Part shown: piece after piece, positions 1 through 11,241 of the stretch | Layout: every line of letters starts with the position of its first letter | How positions within the stretch are numbered: the stretch's first letter is position 1 | Source of the DNA: Isoetes taiwanensis | Taxonomy: Eukaryota > Streptophyta > Lycopodiopsida > Isoetales > Isoetaceae | NCBI GenBank assembly: GCA_021234155.1 | Contig: JAJEKV010000104.1 | Span: 1,056,001-1,120,000 of the forward strand | Reading direction: 5' to 3' | Length of the DNA: 64,000 nucleotides | Translations under genes and position numbers: made by a program | The notes under the pieces: generated by a model | Seen by the model: only the letters and a program-made list of their open reading frames with translations | Database searches by the model: none | What the model was told of the DNA's origin: nothing

Positions 1-170
1 ACACGATTCTTCGTCTCAGACATGCACGGGCCTAAATTCACACCTTACAAACATCACTTGCACCAATCCTCATATTTGGATTTGACTCCCTAAGGGCCAG
101 CAACAATGCTGGATTCTACACATATAGAATGCAATATATTTTCTAGGGTGTAATTTCCCTTCCCCTTGTA

Positions 171-176
171 TTTATT
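171..176 (-). terminator. Possible poly(A) signal of the ABCC gene
   Basis: AATAAA on the minus strand lies about 310 bp downstream of the ABCC stop codon, in sequence with no other gene. Such hexamers are common by chance in AT-rich DNA. Confidence 0.25.
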
Positions 177-485
177 ACAAACAAGGGGAATTAGGTCCCA
201 GATTGCATCAAAAATAATAATTCCACCTGGAAGTGGGTAAGCCATATAGGCCCGACAATTAGACTTGTCGACATAGAAGGCTTTCAACATGGAGTGAGCA
301 CTCTTGCCTATGTTTCTAACATATTTCTTCTTCTTTTCAATCAGCAGACTTAATAATCATTGTTGAAGATGCACAATACAGAAACATCTCTGAATGAGAA
401 ATTTTTAGGTTCCACTATTCGGACTTTCCATGAAACAGTTAACTCTGGCAACTCCTGGTATACAAGGTTAGGCTGAGCTGAAGCT

Positions 486-3400
486 TTAGAGTTTAGCACC
501 AGATCTTGCAGCATATTCATGAACAAGCAATGCAAATAATGACGTTGGATTCTCTAGTAATTTCAGAGGCTCATTGTACTCCTTAACTTCACCTGTTTTC
601 AGAATGGAAAAAGTTATGTTTCTGCATTATATGATAGCAAGGAAGAAGCCAATTTGATTACCTGCATCCATCACTACAACTCTATCGCTGTTCATCACTG
701 ATGGTATTCTATGGGCTATGCTGATAACCGTCGAATGTCTAAAGTGCTCCTGCATAGTTTTCTGTATTATACCCTCTGTCTGGGCATCTATAGATGCTGT
801 TGCCTCATCTAGGAACAATATGCGACTCTTCTTTAGCAATGCACGTCCAAGACAAAACAGCTGCTTTTGTCCAACACTCCAATTTTCTCCATTGTCAAGA
901 ACTGTAAATGTTTCAATGTTATAGAGAGCAAACAAATTGAATACTCCTGAATTGTCAAAGATCAATTACCAGGCGAATCAAGCTTTTCAGCCTTATTTTG
1001 GACAATATCGCCTAGCTGGCACTTTTTAAGAGCCTGTGCAAAAGAAATCGCGATTATTTCTGCTATCTCTTTCTCAACAAACACTACCTCATACCCCATG
1101 CCTTCTATTTCAAATAGATTATTTGTCATACCTCCCATATTTCATCATCAGAATGTTGACCGAGTGGATCAATGTTGTTTCTTATGTTTCCTTCGAACAG
1201 GGTAGGCTCCTGTGGAATAATCGCGAATTTAGATCTGAGATCTGAGAGTCCCATCTTGGTGATTTCAATGCCATCAATAACTATTTGCCCACCACAAGGT
1301 TCAACCAATCGAAAGATTGCTTGTAGTAAAGTTGACTTGCCACTTCCTGTTCGACCCACAATCCCAACCTTGTGTCCCCCTTGAACATTCAAGTTTATTC
1401 CCTTGAGAACAAGTGGAGTATTAGGTCGATAACGAAGCTGCATGAGCGAAAGCAACGTGAGTCCAAGATAATGATTGGAATAAAATGTTACTAGAAACTT
1501 AAAGGGTGTTACGTTTGCACCTTCAAGTCTGACATTGAGATGTTACCCTTGGATGGCCAGTTTGAAGGTGGTCTGCAGTTATCTACAATTGCAGGAGCTT
1601 CTTTCGGAATAGTAGTATATTGTCTCAACCTCTCAACAGATACCATCTTGTTTTCAACTTGGCATGCCAGCCATACTGACCAATACAAGCATGCATTAAG
1701 TGATAGACCATAGGAGAGTGATAAGCCGACGCGGTCTGCAAGTTATCAGTATTCCACCCTCAACAGATCAGTTTCACATCAGCGCAAAACACATGTTTAA
1801 CCATGTCTACACATACCTGGCCTAATGATGTTTGCAGGAAGGGCTACAAGAAATAATGCTGATGAACAAAGCACAGTAGTGCCAAGCATCTCAATCCTAT
1901 ACCCTAACCACTCATTCGCAGCATTATTGTGGAAATCCATTCGGATATTGGCATTTACCTTCTCAAAGTTTACCCGCATAAAGTCCTTTTCCTTTCTGAA
2001 ACATCTGATAGTCATAATTCCTGCCAATGTCTCTGAGAAGTGAAAGATGACTGGTGCCTTCGTTATGGAATCTAATCGTGTCAATTCCCTTGATGATGCA
2101 ATGAAATATCCCTGCAGATGATCACCTTTACAATAGTGCGGCACACAAAAATCCATTTGGCATCATTTACAAATTTCTTTACCTGGTACAATCTGTATAA
2201 CCAGAAAAGTGGGAGGATAATCAGCACCACAGGCCATGTCACTTGACATGTAACAATCAAAGTACCAATACTTGCAATATACAGTGACATAGCACCAACA
2301 GAGAAAAAGGGCAGAAAGATATCCAGCATGGTTTGATCTGTAGAAAACTACACAAGTTCCAAATAAAAAATATTGCTGTGTGTAAATGAGAGCTATGGAA
2401 TTTGTAATGGTTTCTTACCCTACTCAAGATTCTACCGGAAGGCGTCGTGTCAAAGAATGACATGGGCGCTCTGAACAGACTTTGCAACATATCAAAGAAG
2501 AACATTTGTGCTGTCTTCAATCCTGTAATGTTCATAACTACCACACGCATGACCACACATATCCAGGAGCCTATGGCAAGGTAAGCATAGACTTCAATGA
2601 AGAGAAGAGGATTGAATACATTGTGATGTTCCTCTGATGTCTGACCAGCCAGCCAATAATCATTTAACACCGTAAGAGATTGCCATATTATTTGTGCACT
2701 TAACAACAATGCTACAGCTTGCCAACCAAATGCCTTAGTATAGTACAACCAATATACTTTCCAACCAACACGACCTGAACCTCTTTGCTCCGCATCAATA
2801 AGCTTGGATGACCCACCTTTAGTATTATATTTCAGAGTGCCGGATTGTTGCTTATTGGTTATTTTCAAATCGCTTTTGCATGATTCATTGGTTGTGCTTG
2901 CCTCAATCTTCAGTAGGGAACCTTGAGAGAACTCTAAAATCTCGTCTTTATTCTGCCCCTTTCCATTCTGATCCACTGTGGAGATGGACTCCATGGCAAT
3001 GTTGTGGGCTAGTACTAGGGCCTCCAGACCTGTCCCACTTTTCAAAATCTCTGCATATTTTCCTGATTGCATGACCCTGCCTTCTTGCATCACCTGCAAG
3101 TTAATCAACATTTAAGAGATTGTAACTTCTTTAGTATCTGATGCTTGTATCATAGGGAGAACCTTTCTACAATCGGTTTTTTTTATATGATTTAGCTCTA
3201 TCTTCCTTTAGTAAAAAGAGGAAAAGAAAAGAAATACCCAATACAAAAACTACATAGAGGCAAGAAAAGTTTCTAAAACTCTTTGCAGATAAAACATAAA
3301 TCGATGCTTACCAAGATCAAGTCTGCTTCATATAAGAACTCCACTTGATGTGTGACCAGCAACACTGTTTTGCCATTCAGAGCACCAAGTATGCATTCCT

Positions 3401-5951
3401 GTAGAAAAATAAAAGCTTAAATCACAAGAAATTATTACATTCAAAGAGCAATCATGCAAATAAGTATCCAGTATACTTGCATGAAATAATTGGGTTCCAG
3501 TATGAGCATCGACAGCACTAAACACATCATCAAGAAGGTATATATCGCAGTCTTGATACACTGCCCTTGCCAATTGAATTCGTTGTTTCTGACCACCGCT
3601 AAGGTTTATACCTCGTTCACCTATCTCTGTCTGGTCTCCATATTCCATCAAGTCTAAGTCATGTTGTAGTGCACAAACGCGTAGAGCCTTTTCGTACCTT
3701 TTTCTATCCATGGGTAACCCAAAAAGAATATTTTGTTGAACTGTACCACTTTGTATCCATGCAGTCTGTGCAACATATGCCAGGCTGCCACACACTGCAA
3801 CCTGATCACTTAGGGATAAACAATCTCAGTCAAATTTTAAACATGCAAGCATCATTTCAATACAAGTAGTACCTTGCCAGAAAGTTTACACATCTCCCCA
3901 ATAACAGACGCAAGTAGGGAAGATTTCCCAGATCCAACAATTCCAACAATTGCTACCAGTGAACCTTGCCTAATCTGAATATCAATATCCTTTAGAACAG
4001 GTTCTTCGTCTTCCCAAGAAAAAGATGCTTTTTCAACTTCCACAGCATACTTTCCATCTGATAACCTTGCTACAGATGTCACATCTAATTCAGAACTCTC
4101 CATATACTTATCCAACCGTTCGAGTGAGACAAGAGCTTGAGAAATGGCAACAAGAGTTTGCGGGAACATACGAATAGGCTCTTGTAATATACGGAAAGTT
4201 GCCGTCGCAGTAAAAACTTTTGCTGAAGTTAATTCTGTCTTGAGAATCACACATGCAGCAAACATGACAGTGGAAACCATAGATGGGCATATCCATAACA
4301 TAGCTATAGTTGTTGTAAATGCATATAAAGCCTTCCGAAGCGATCCATACTCAACCATACGGGAATCCCTGACACGATTCTGGAAGTGCTCCTCCCATGC
4401 TTGAAGCTTAATAATTTTCATAAAATTGAGAATTTCACTTGTTACTTTCATCCTCTGATCTCTTTTTTTCATTAATTGGATCTGATATTTGCGCTGCAAC
4501 TTTGTGCAATAATAATTGGCAACTACAAGGACAACCATTGTGACAAAACCTGCAAGCATGGGAAGGCCGATAGCTCGATAAAGTATTGTCAATGCAATAC
4601 ACACCTGGGCTGGTAGTAGCCAGAGGTTGTGAAGTTGTAAACAGACATCTGACAATTGCTGGGCATCAACAGCCATATAGTTCACAATCTGGCCCATTCC
4701 ATAGCGTTGTCTAGAAGAATTGGACAACTGAAGACCTTTGTGATACACAGACGTGATAATGGTGGACCTAACCAACATGCCAAGCTTCTGATTCTGAAAA
4801 TTATATTGGTGTGAAGCAAGAACTTCAACACCTTTTGCTATCAAAAGCACTAGGACAAGATAGTAGCCCCCATATACTGAAGTCCTCTCTCCAGAACAAT
4901 AATTTACAAACTGCTCTATTAGAACTGGGCCAACATACATCACACACAATCTGATAAAAGCTAACAGACCATTGAATGCTAGTTTATTCCAGAAGCACTT
5001 AAAAAGTGTTGATGAGACAGGATGAGAGCATCTCTCTTTCGGCCATTTCGACTGGAAAAGAACAAATGTAGACTCTGCCCTATCATTTACTGCCACTGAA
5101 GGAACATCTTCCAATTGAAGGGTCTCTTTGGACCCTTTATCAAGCAATGGTTTCATCCAAGCCCATATTGCCTTACTGAAACTGCTTGCTTTGGAGTATT
5201 CTGTGATATTAGGTTCCTCATTTAGAAAGGAACCTTTCAATAAGGGTTCCTCCAATGTTATTAGATCTTCCACTTTTGCAAGGCCAGTCTTTCCTCTCAG
5301 AGCCACAATAAACAAGAAGCCTGATAGAGAAATCGTTGAAACAGTGAAAACATCATCCACCTGTAGCCGGTAGTTATATGTCCAATCCCCTAAGATCAGG
5401 CGTACCATGGAAGAAGAGAACAGGAAGCAGGAGAGGAAAAAATCGCATATCCACCAAGTCCTAAGCAGGTGGGGGTGATGACAAGCAGTGTGAATTTTTT
5501 CCTGACTAAGTATTTTAAGAATGAGGGACCATTTTACTGCTTGTGTAGCAGCAAAAAGAAGCTCAACCAATGCCATTTGATTTTGATGATTAAAAAACAC
5601 AACAGATGCATGAAATATAGCAAGCGTGATATACCCCAGACAAAGAATCAGTGATGCTATAGTAGTCACGAGGAACAGACGTCCTACTTTCACCTTGCAG
5701 CCATTGATTCTTTGCATTTCCTCTTGCTTGGGTGACTTGGTTGAAGGCAGAATTTTTAACAAGATAAGCAAGACCAAGAAAAAAAGAGTGACCCCTGTCA
5801 CAACTAACCGCTGGGGGCATGCTGCAAGAGATAAAAATTCTAGATGTCGCAAAACAGCATCTGCCGATGTGCTTTTGGGTGCAGAACATGACATAGAGAA
5901 CATCCATGAGAAGGAATGAAGCATCCTTGAGGCAACTGCACATATAAACAC
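486..5951 (-). CDS. ABCC-subfamily (MRP) ABC transporter, 11 exons
   Basis: A full-size plant ABCC transporter, an ATP-driven membrane pump; family members move glutathione conjugates and other organic anions, usually into the vacuole. Inferred exons on the minus strand: 5951-3873, 3801-3481, 3398-3312, 3093-2419, 2347-2183, 2111-1817, 1735-1521, 1437-1132, 1033-970, 901-662 and 592-486. All phases join, giving 1,517 codons and a TAA at 488-486. The order is TMD0 and TMD1 in exon 1, NBD1 across exons 1-3 (Walker [10 protein letters not shown], signature LSGGQ, Walker B DIYLLDD), TMD2 in exons 4-7, and NBD2 in exons 8-10 (Walker [10 protein letters not shown], signature SVGQ, Walker B ILFLDEA). 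All catalytic motifs are present and no stop or frameshift was found. The start is uncertain: ATGs at 5951 and 5921 are both possible, and an upstream exon cannot be excluded. Subfamily ABCC is secure; the orthologue and substrate are not. Confidence 0.9.
3399..3480 (-). other. GC-AG intron of the ABCC gene
   Basis: The exon ending ...CAA TTA TTT CAT is followed on the minus strand by GCAAGT, and the next exon starts after TTTCTACAG with GAA TGC ATA CTT. Only a GC donor at 3480-3479 keeps the conserved NBD1 frame. The nearest GT donor (GTATAC, four bases downstream) shifts the frame. GCAAGT is the typical donor of GC-AG introns, a minor class known in plants. Confidence 0.7.
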
Positions 5952-6085
5952 CAGTTACTAATCATTTGCAACATACAACCCAAATCACAACCTCCTTATA
6001 TTCTATCAAACAAATAAAGGATTTTCTTCGAGCTTTCAATGTCTGGCTAATTTATCAGACAGAAATTTTCTGAGTTGCTAGTCTG

Positions 6086-6094
6086 TTTATAAAT
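6086..6094 (-). promoter_or_regulatory. Possible TATA box of the ABCC gene
   Basis: The minus strand reads ATTTATAAA about 135 bp upstream of the ATG at 5951. Spacing and composition fit a TATA element, but the region is AT-rich and the transcription start is unknown. Confidence 0.25.
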
Positions 6095-6772
6095 TACCAA
6101 GATTCATTGTATTCTGAGTTTTTACAAATCTGGTAAACTCATTGTTAGGATTCACTTTGTTTTTTCTTTTTTTTGTTGATATCATTCACAACGAGGGACA
6201 AAATGGCAAAAATTCCGCAAAGAGAACATAGCTAGAAGCATGCACCATTGGTGACAGAGAACGGAATGGGCCGCTCCAGTTCCATGATGAAGAGCCGGCG
6301 AAGCAAGCGACCACCGGAAACCCAAATGGGAATGGCCAAGCCGAGCTTGCCAATTCTGTCATCTATTTATGTTGATTATATTCTGATGTGGGATGTGTGG
6401 TTTGCTGCAACAGAATTATTGTCTTTTCCAAGTCAAAATCGCTCTTTTCTTCCTCTTTCTGTGTTTTGTCTACATGCTTAAGAAATTGCTCCTGAAGTTG
6501 CCTAAGGAGATGCTATGCTATAAAGAGATTTTCTAATCAGGAGGCCTATCGTTGTTGTTCTTTCGTCTCCAACTCCCAACGCCTTTTTTGCATATATTGT
6601 AAAGGTGTAGGATGGGACACGTCTTTGGACACATTCTCAAAAAGCACATTCTCAAATGAGCTTAGCTCTAATGAGTCCAAATAATAATGCACATGCCCTC
6701 TTACCTTCTTATAATAAAAGACTTATACAAGAATTATTCGGACATTCAACATAGACATAGGTCAAATTAAAG

Positions 6773-6830
6773 TTTTTTTTTTCCCCCTTTGAAGGACGTA
6801 TAACAAAATCACAAAATCAATGTTTTTTTT
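6773..6830. repeat. Dispersed repeat, copy 1 (T-run plus 40-bp core)
   Basis: A T-rich run, CCCCC, then GAAGGACGTATAACAAAATC and neighbouring bases are repeated almost exactly at 10056-10112. The second copy begins where the PPR pseudogene homology stops. The rest of 5952-7482 shows no gene. Confidence 0.7.
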
Positions 6831-7482
6831 TTGGATCGACGGTCAAAGAAATTAAAAAAAAAGTCTGAAATTGGATGGAGATACGAAAGGACAGCCTCGG
6901 CTCCTTGCTCCGTGCCCTTTCAATGCCTTTCACCGTAGCTTTCCCTCCCTTTTTTTGCTTCTGCTACACCTAGATTTTACGACCCAAGTTTGGAGCACTC
7001 ATCTAGAGGGAAAACAATATTTTTATGCCGATCTATGCTCTTATGGCCATGCTCAGATCTCCAAATGTTTACCTAATCTCCTAAACTTTATCTACTCTGT
7101 GGCTTGGAGCTTTTTCTCTCCTTCTGTGCATAGCCAGATTTTTTCTCTAAGGATTTTTCTTTAAGCATTTTGTGGTTTGTAATGCATGGCCGATGTCACC
7201 ATGCTTGCGTTTTTGCTGCTTCAACGAGCGTTATATGCTTCAAGGATTTCATTTAGCACTTTATATTTGCGGGATTCGTAATAATCTTCTACTACCCGTG
7301 TTAGTGAAGCTCCTTATAAACCTCTAGCCATTTCCATGATTGTCCTCTCTTCGCATTTATTCTGTCTATCCATAATCCTTTTTCAAACACTAGAACGGGT
7401 GCTATTTTTGGACAGTGTGGATCGTTAAAGCAGGAATTGACACATCTTTCTGGGCTGCAATGGAGAGCGATGTTGCTACTTA

Positions 7483-8311
7483 GGCCCTTTTTCCACGACA
7501 CTCCTGTCTTAAATTTGTGAAGATATGATTGGGCCACATAATAATCATATAAGACACCTTAATTTTTCCACAAAAATTTTTAAGACATGTCGCATATGCT
7601 TGCCGTACAAATTTGGAGTCCCATTTTATTCCGGGTCCCCTGCCATAAAATAAATAAAATAAGACATCAAAACATGTCCAATCAGGGCCCTTTGTTGCCT
7701 TCATTTTAGGATGTCGCAAAAAAAAAATGAAAAGGAGTCGAAGCGTCCTCACTGTAATCGCCGGAGTGGAGTCCTCACTGTAATCGCCAGATTGGAATCG
7801 CCTGGCTGGAATCGATGGAAATAAATCCCTAGACTGGAATGGAAGTATCATTGTACCTTGAAGGCAGGTCAGATTTGTTGCAGGTCGGATTTTGTTGCTG
7901 GTCAGATTTGCTGCATCAATTTACATTGAAGGCAGGTCGGAATTTGCTGCAGGGAAGACTTGTTGCAAGCCGGTTTGCTGCAGGTCGATTTGTTGTGATC
8001 GAATTTGAGGCAGCCCGAAGCAGTGCAGGGCAGAAGCAAGACAAAATAGTGGTTGAATTTGTTGTCACAAAGCATTGCCATAAAAAAAACATAGCTTCAT
8101 CATTTTGTTCCTTTTCTGTTTTTTTGAAATTTCAGTGTACAGTGGAAAAGCGTGAATATAAGACATGTCTTATATCAATAATACATGTCTTATATTAAAG
8201 CAATGGAAAACCAATTTCTTTAAAACATGTCTTATGTATGACATGGAGCTCAAAAGCATGTCTTATAAAGATATGACAGTCATAAAATAAGACTGTTGTG
8301 GAAAAAGGGCC
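7483..8311. mobile_element. Non-autonomous TIR DNA transposon, 829 bp
   Basis: The ends carry a 14-bp perfect inverted repeat: GGCCCTTTTTCCAC at 7483-7496 and its complement at 8298-8311. Just inside both ends are many copies of an ACATGTCTTAT / ATAAGACATGT motif in both orientations (about 7545-7680 and 8155-8290). Subterminal repeats of this kind are typical transposase-binding regions of hAT, CACTA or Mutator elements. No transposase is encoded. Flanks TTA (left) and TTC (right) give only an imperfect 3-bp target duplication, so the superfamily is open; PIF/Harbinger is possible from the GGCC ends. Confidence 0.65.
7740..8000. repeat. Short tandem repeats inside the TIR element
   Basis: Around 7746-7815 the phrase CCTCACTGTAATCGCC occurs twice, followed by GGAATCG repeats. 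Around 7855-8000 a GCAGGTC(A/G)GATTTG(T/C)T motif recurs about six times, within a roughly 70-bp duplicated block that begins TTGAAGGCAGGTC. Confidence 0.6.
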
Positions 8312-8867
8312 TTCTGCATTCCTTCTAAGGCAGTGTATCAAAGAAAAGGCTTTCGTATTTGGTAAGTGCGTCCATAAGGGAGGGTGCCCTTCTTTGGCGC
8401 ATGTCCCCTTATGGATCGGCCCCAAATGGCGCAGATCTAAGGGCTGAGATTGAATTGGCGTACTTTTCCCGCTTTTTTTGCTATTTCTTTGATCAAAAAA
8501 AACTTTTAAAAGGAGAGGCGAAATTCTAACGGACCAGATGCGTTTGAATTTGCTCATCAAGAGCTTTGGAATGGATATAGGCATGCCCTATTCTGAGGTG
8601 CCCTCGATGGATTTCGATGGCGCAGGGCACGGGGTGATCCATTAGGGGCCAAAAAGGAGCCCTATTTGAAGCCATGCAGCTCTCCAACAACGGCTCCAAA
8701 CAGGTTCAATTTTGCAGCACCAAAAAGCGCCATATCTGCTGCATCCAATGAGCCATTCATGGCTGTGTTCTGAGCACGGGAAGGCAGTCATCGATCCAAT
8801 CTGCTCTTAAGTGAACCAAAGGTGGGCACCCTTACTGCTGTTAGTAGAAATGGATTTCAGCGAGAGA
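8312..8867. other. Intergenic stretch, nothing recognised
   Basis: No gene, RNA gene or repeat structure was recognised. The last part could be a degraded N-terminal region of the PPR pseudogene, but stops and lack of recognisable motifs prevent a claim. Confidence 0.5.
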
Positions 8868-10055
8868 ATAATGGGTAATTTACTTCTTGAGATATATAGT
8901 AAATGTGGGTCTGTAATGGAAACATAGAAAGTTTTGTCACCGTAAAAATGTGTACTCTTGGACTATCATGATTGTGTCTTATCTGCAGCTTGATAACAAA
9001 AGCATTGGAGTTGATTTATTCAAAGAAATGCAGATGGGAGTTTTGAAACCCAATATAATATCCTGATGCCCATTATGGGCATTTGGCTGAGGCATTTTAG
9101 TTATGTAGAAAAATGCAAAGAGAAGGCATTATGCCAAATAAGATCTCCTCAATCACTTACCTGAATGCTTCTTCAACTCAGGTGGATCTTCTACAAGGTA
9201 AGTTCATTCATGCCAGCATTGTCTTGCGTCACTTTGCAACTGATGTCGTTATAGGAACTGCACTAAGTCATTATGTATAGCAAGGTTAATAGTCTACAAG
9301 ATGTATGGGGATCTTTAATAAGATAATTATTCAGAATGTGGTTGCTTGGACTTCTATAATTGCAGCCTTTGTCCAATATGGGTATTGAAAAGTAGCTTCT
9401 CAACTATTTAGACAGTTGCTGCAAGAAGGATTAAATCCCGATAATTTCACTTTCAGCACTGTTTGATGCATGTACTGATAAGGTCACATCTTGCAAGCTA
9501 ATACATGCATACATCCTCCCCATGACGGCTTTGCCACATGTTTTCGAAACTGCTCTTCCCAATATGTATGGAAATGTGCATGCATTGAGGATTTTTGAAG
9601 CATTTTTCAAGCCATGGAAGAGAGGAACCTGGTTTCATGGAATGTCGTGGTTGCGATTTATGCTCAAAAAGCATATGCAAAACAGGCGTTGCAGCAACCA
9701 AACAAAATCACCTACATCAGCATTCTTGAAACTTGTTCCAGCTTGACAGATTTAAAAGAGGGCAAGATGATACATGTGTACATAGTTGTCAGTTGGACAT
9801 GAGCTAAATGCTATTAGTGGTAATGCCATTATTAATATGTATATTAGATGTGGGAGCATGGTGAATGCATGGAAAACTTTCAATACGATGGATGAGCACA
9901 CTTTAGTTTCATGGACAACTATGCCTTTGGGCATTATGGTCGTAGTGAGGAAGCACTTTTAACCTTTTTGACAATGCAAAATGAAGCTGTGAAGGTCAAT
10001 GATTTTATCATTGTTAATGTATTGTCTGGTAGTCATGGGGGCCTGTTCACTAAGA
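8868..10055 (+). pseudogene. Pentatricopeptide-repeat (PPR) gene remnant
   Basis: Reading across all three forward frames gives successive PPR motifs of the plant PLS type: EIYSKCGSV near 8890, MQMGVLKPN near 9030, a KIIIQNVV-like then WTSIIAAFVQYG-like segment near 9320-9380, FRQLLQEGLNPDNFTFS near 9410-9460, MEERNLVSWNVVVAIYAQ at 9614-9667, NKITYISILETCSSL near 9700-9745, NAIINMYIRCGSMVNAW near 9820-9870, and VNDFIIVNVLSGSHGGL near 9995-10043. PPR proteins of this class bind organellar RNA, often in editing. The frame changes several times and stops occur, so it is not translatable. It ends abruptly where the dispersed repeat begins. No C-terminal E or DYW domain is present. Confidence 0.8.
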
Positions 10056-10112
10056 TTTTTTTTTTTCCCCCTCTGAAGGACGTATAACAAAATCACAAAA
10101 TCAATGTTTTTA
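10056..10112. repeat. Dispersed repeat, copy 2
   Basis: Nearly identical to 6773-6830. Its left edge coincides with loss of PPR homology, so an insertion or rearrangement joined these sequences. Confidence 0.7.
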
Positions 10113-10287
10113 TCCTTAATCAATCTTGGATATATTGTTTGCAAACGTTAAAATGTTTATGCTTAAATAGAGCATACAAAATTTATCCTATTCGAGTTTG
10201 ACGAAACTTCTTGTTTAATGTGTCTCTCCTCAAGGAAATATCGGTTGCATTGGCCTTTTCCTCTGTATATATAATATAATATAAATA

Positions 10288-10396
10288 TCAATCTTGTTAA
10301 TTTGGGATTTTCAGGTCTGGCTAGAAACCTTTTTGGAATTTTCAATCTTGTTAATTTGGGATTTTCAGGTCTGGCTAGAAACCTTTTTGGAATTTT
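10288..10396. repeat. 54-bp tandem duplication
   Basis: The unit beginning TCAATCTTGTTAATTTGGG starts at 10288 and again at 10342, with essentially identical copies. The second copy leads into a TTTTTTTTAAGT tract resembling 14883-14920. Confidence 0.85.
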
Positions 10397-11241
10397 TTTT
10401 AAGTGATTTCCTATGATTTTGAGATATTTTGGCCGCCGGAAAAACTTGCCGATTTACAAAAAATTGAAGAGAATTCTATTATTATTTTTCTTCTTCGATT
10501 TCCACTCTTATGTGGTCGAAAGGCCAACACTCTGGTCGAAAGGCCAACACGGAGAAACCTGCATGCATTCGCGTGGCATTCATGTGGATATCGTCGTTGG
10601 GATTTTTAATTCGTCATGGAGTGATGAAGAGCTTCTGCTTCTTCCAATCCTAATTGAGCTGCATGTCGACATTTGCTGCTTATATAAAATTTGTTTTTTT
10701 TGGTATGATTTTGGTGAGTAGGGTTTCGCCTTTTGGTCTGTGCAATTGCCATGGATGCAAAAATGTTCATTCATGATTTGGTTTGGAGCAGATTTATGGT
10801 TTTTGAAGTTCCAAAGACTGAGCCATTTGCTTCTTTCATCACACAGGGAGCCATGTTACAGTTCACTGCCTATGGTACTAGCTATAAATGCGCGTGATTC
10901 AAGTGTTTCCCGACAAGCAGCAATCATCTAAGTAAATCCTCTCTTCATCGTGATTTGCCATGAAAATCTCTTTGTTACTAGATGCACAAAACTTGCCTGT
11001 GAGATGGTATATAAGGATTGTCTTTCGGCCAACATAATTGCAGTTATGTCTGAAAATTTCTGTAGTATCTGCCAGTCCTCTTGCAGTATGGCAATTGAGC
11101 AATTGTGATGGCGGAGACCCTCATTCAACTTCTGTAATAACACTGAGGGGTGAATCTTCTCCAATAACGTCATCCAGCCAGACTAAGGTTATTATAATGC
11201 AGACAGCCTCATGGTTCCTTATCTGCAATAATGGTTTAGAT
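10397..11241. other. Intergenic stretch before the 3.6-kb duplication
   Basis: No gene was recognised. A small tandem repeat of GGTCGAAAGGCCAACAC lies near 10514-10551. The first part resembles 14880-14960, suggesting that the duplicated unit once started further upstream than 11242. Confidence 0.5.

Noticed and set aside
90-290. 66-codon minus-strand frame downstream of the ABCC stop
   Set aside because: No family resemblance; lies in the probable 3' untranslated region or flank.
4108-5943. Open frames on either strand within the ABCC first exon (for example 4144-4404, 5128-5373, 5590-5943)
   Set aside because: They overlap the long conserved ABCC frame and encode nothing recognisable.
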